13,664 nucleotides of DNA from the NCBI GenBank assembly GCA_031285945.1, contig JAITVF010000088.1, positions 1 to 13,664 of the forward strand, read 5' to 3'. Of the stretch, positions 12,462 to 13,664 are shown in pieces (position 1 is the stretch's first letter; the number at the start of each line of letters is the position of its first letter). The position numbers were made by a program, and so were the translations under genes. The notes beneath the pieces were generated by a model that saw nothing but the letters and a program-made list of their open reading frames with translations, searched no databases and was not told where the DNA came from. The stretch comes from Oscillospiraceae bacterium. GTDB lineage: Bacteria; Bacillota; Clostridia; Oscillospirales; Ruminococcaceae.

Positions 12462-13178
12462 ATGATGCAGGTCCTTTGGGTGTGGGTGTGTGAGCAGTGG
12501 CTTAAGTTCTATTACCGGTTCGCGAGGACAAAGATCTACTACATTAACGGGCCTGATACCCTTCCGCCGCCACTGACAAGGGAGGAGGAAGAGAGCGTAT
12601 TCGCGAGGCTTTCAGAGGAAACTGAAAGCGCCAGGCAGGAGCTTATAACTCACAACCTGCGCCTGGTGGTATACATAGCCCGTAAGTTTGAGTCCTCCGG
12701 AATAGGGGTGGAGGATCTCATATCGATAGGCACCATAGGGCTCATAAAGGCCGTAAACACCTTTTGCCCCGAGCGGGGGATAAAGCTTGCCACCTACGCC
12801 TCGCGCTGCATAGAGAACGAGATTCTTATGCATATGCGAAAATGTCAGGGACACAAGCAGGAGATTTCTATTGACGAGCCCCTCAACATTGACTGGGACG
12901 GTAATGAGCTGCTGCTGTCAGATATTCTGGGAACCGATTCAGACGCTATTAACAGGCCTATAGAGCAGGCAATAGAGCGTACCATCCTGCTCGAAACGGT
13001 AGAGCGCCTGGGTGAGCGGGAGCGCAGGATCATGCAGCTTCGATTCGGCCTTCAGGACGGCTCGGAGAGAACCCAAAAGGAGGTGGCCGAGATAATAGGC
13101 ATCTCCCAATCCTACATATCCCGCCTCGAAAAGCGAATTGTAAAGCGGCTCAAAAAAGAGCTTGAAAGAATATCGTGA
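12462..13178 (+). CDS. sigE: RNA polymerase sporulation sigma factor, pro-sigma-E
   Basis: Early mother-cell sigma factor of sporulation, made as an inactive membrane-bound precursor. From ATG 12462 it has 238 residues, against 239 in B. subtilis. Residues 1-26 are a hydrophobic, basic pro-sequence ([20 protein letters not shown] and on), and the KIYYING site at 24-30 lines up with the B. subtilis VYYIGG processing site. Sigma region 2 spans about 61-130, with [31 protein letters not shown] and [15 protein letters not shown], almost identical to known sigma-[18 protein letters not shown] follows at 138-154, and region 4 with its helix-turn-helix ([22 protein letters not shown]) spans about 170-236. 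The frame stays open back to ATG 12363, which overlaps the spoIIGA stop and would give 271 residues. I prefer 12462 because of the SD and the family length. Unlike many relatives, no sigG follows. Confidence 0.95.
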   Translation: MMQVLWVWVCEQWLKFYYRFARTKIYYINGPDTLPPPLTREEEESVFARLSEETESARQELITHNLRLVVYIARKFESSGIGVEDLISIGTIGLIKAVNTFCPERGIKLATYASRCIENEILMHMRKCQGHKQEISIDEPLNIDWDGNELLLSDILGTDSDAINRPIEQAIERTILLETVERLGERERRIMQLRFGLQDGSERTQKEVAEIIGISQSYISRLEKRIVKRLKKELERIS

Positions 13179-13192
13179 TTCTGCGCGGCAGG

Positions 13193-13241
13193 GCAAACGC
13201 CGTTATTCCCCAGCCAAAAGCGAGGGAATAACGGCGTTTGC
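13193..13241 (+). terminator. Perfect 18-bp inverted repeat behind sigE, probable terminator
   Basis: GCAAACGCCGTTATTCCC (13193-13210) and its exact reverse complement (13224-13241) flank a 13-nt loop, starting 15 nt after the sigE stop. The T-tract is poor: the stem is followed by ATTGGCTTTTGGG. The position between sigE and a new promoter supports a terminator, but a protein-binding dyad or small repeat is also possible. Confidence 0.55.
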
Positions 13242-13288
13242 ATTGGCTTTTGGGCATATATAACGCTTTTCAAATTTTTTTATTGTTC

Positions 13289-13317
13289 TTGCAATCGCGC
13301 CGTGTATTTGATATTAT
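13289..13317 (+). promoter_or_regulatory. Predicted promoter for the MATE gene
   Basis: TTGCAA (13289-13294), a 17-nt spacer and TATTAT (13312-13317), with TGA just before the -10 (extended -10). An A/T-rich stretch (about 13271-13288) precedes the -35. The predicted start is near 13324. An 8-bp palindrome TTCGCGAA (13327-13334) lies right at the expected start and might be an operator, though this is weak. Confidence 0.7.
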
Positions 13318-13360
13318 AAGGTGATGTTCGCGAAGGAAGGATTTAAGGGAGTTTTTATTT

Positions 13361-13664
13361 TTGTTTGACAACTTAAGGAATGACAGGGAGCTCTGGCGGC
13401 AATTCATCAATATATCCCTGCCTATTGCCGGACAGAATCTGATTCTTTTTGCCGTATCTATGGCCGATACCGTTATGGTGGGCAGGCTCGGCGAGGTTCA
13501 GCTTTCGGCGGTTCAGCTGGCCAATCAGCCGGGATTTTTCCTCAACATGATCATGTTTGGGGTCAGCGGAGGCGCCAACGTGATGATCGCCCAGTATTGG
13601 GGCAAGAGGGACGTTGAAAGCATTCGCCGCGTTATGGCCATAATGTATCGCATTGTCGCGGCGG
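13361..13664 (+). CDS. MATE-family efflux transporter (3' partial)
   Basis: Membrane exporter of the MATE (multidrug and toxic compound extrusion) family, using Na+ or H+ gradients to expel cationic compounds. The first 101 codons are visible; the frame runs off the right edge. The start is TTG 13361, with AAGGGAG (13345-13351) 9 nt upstream; no better start is seen in frame. The text matches the MATE N-terminus: an LPIAGQNLILF helix (about residues 22-32), then SMADTVMVGRLGEVQLSAVQLANQ (about 35-58), the first-helix-pair signature, then FGVSGGANVMIAQYWGKRD (about 69-87). A full protein would have about 450 residues and 12 helices. It has its own promoter and is probably not part of the sporulation operon. 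The family is confident; substrate cannot be told. Confidence 0.9.
   Translation, partial: MFDNLRNDRELWRQFINISLPIAGQNLILFAVSMADTVMVGRLGEVQLSAVQLANQPGFFLNMIMFGVSGGANVMIAQYWGKRDVESIRRVMAIMYRIVAA

Noticed and set aside
13214..13253. Eight-nt complementarity between the loop of the sigE hairpin (CCAAAAGC, 13214-13221) and GCTTTTGG (13246-13253), suggesting a pseudoknot
   Set aside because: Only 4 nt would have to span an 18-bp stem, which is sterically not possible; an alternative fold would have to break the perfect stem.

Overview
The window is a contiguous housekeeping and sporulation segment from a spore-forming Firmicute. RpoB, RpoC, S12, EF-G and EF-Tu read as clostridial, and the presence of SpoIIGA and pro-sigma-E points to an endospore former. 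The GC-rich coding style and the wording of RpoB and S12 suggest class Clostridia, perhaps near Oscillospirales; that lower rank is inference. All genes are on the + strand.

Layout: (1) rpoB, missing its N-terminal part at the left edge, and rpoC, the two large RNA polymerase subunits (1-6397). (2) A 165-nt gap holding a strong extended -10 promoter, then the str genes rpsL, rpsG and fusA, with sizeable structured gaps between them. (3) A second extended -10 promoter in front of tuf, and a textbook intrinsic terminator behind it (11164-11197). (4) A 284-nt noncoding stretch with a possible Spo0A-controlled promoter and a 157-nt, nearly fully self-complementary palindromic element (11298-11454). 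(5) spoIIGA and sigE, the protease and pro-sigma factor that start mother-cell gene expression in sporulation, followed by a perfect 18-bp inverted repeat. (6) A third extended -10 promoter and the first 101 codons of a MATE-family transporter, cut by the right edge.

The genes fall into three jobs: transcription (RpoB/RpoC), translation (S12, S7, EF-G, EF-Tu) and the sigma-E step of sporulation. The coding content is conventional, and I see no new multi-gene system. The points most worth a second look are the palindromic element lying in the probable spoIIGA leader, the Spo0A-like boxes upstream of it, the open N-terminal extension of sigE overlapping spoIIGA, the absence of an L7Ae-like gene between rpoC and rpsL and of sigG after sigE, and the structured gaps inside the str cluster.
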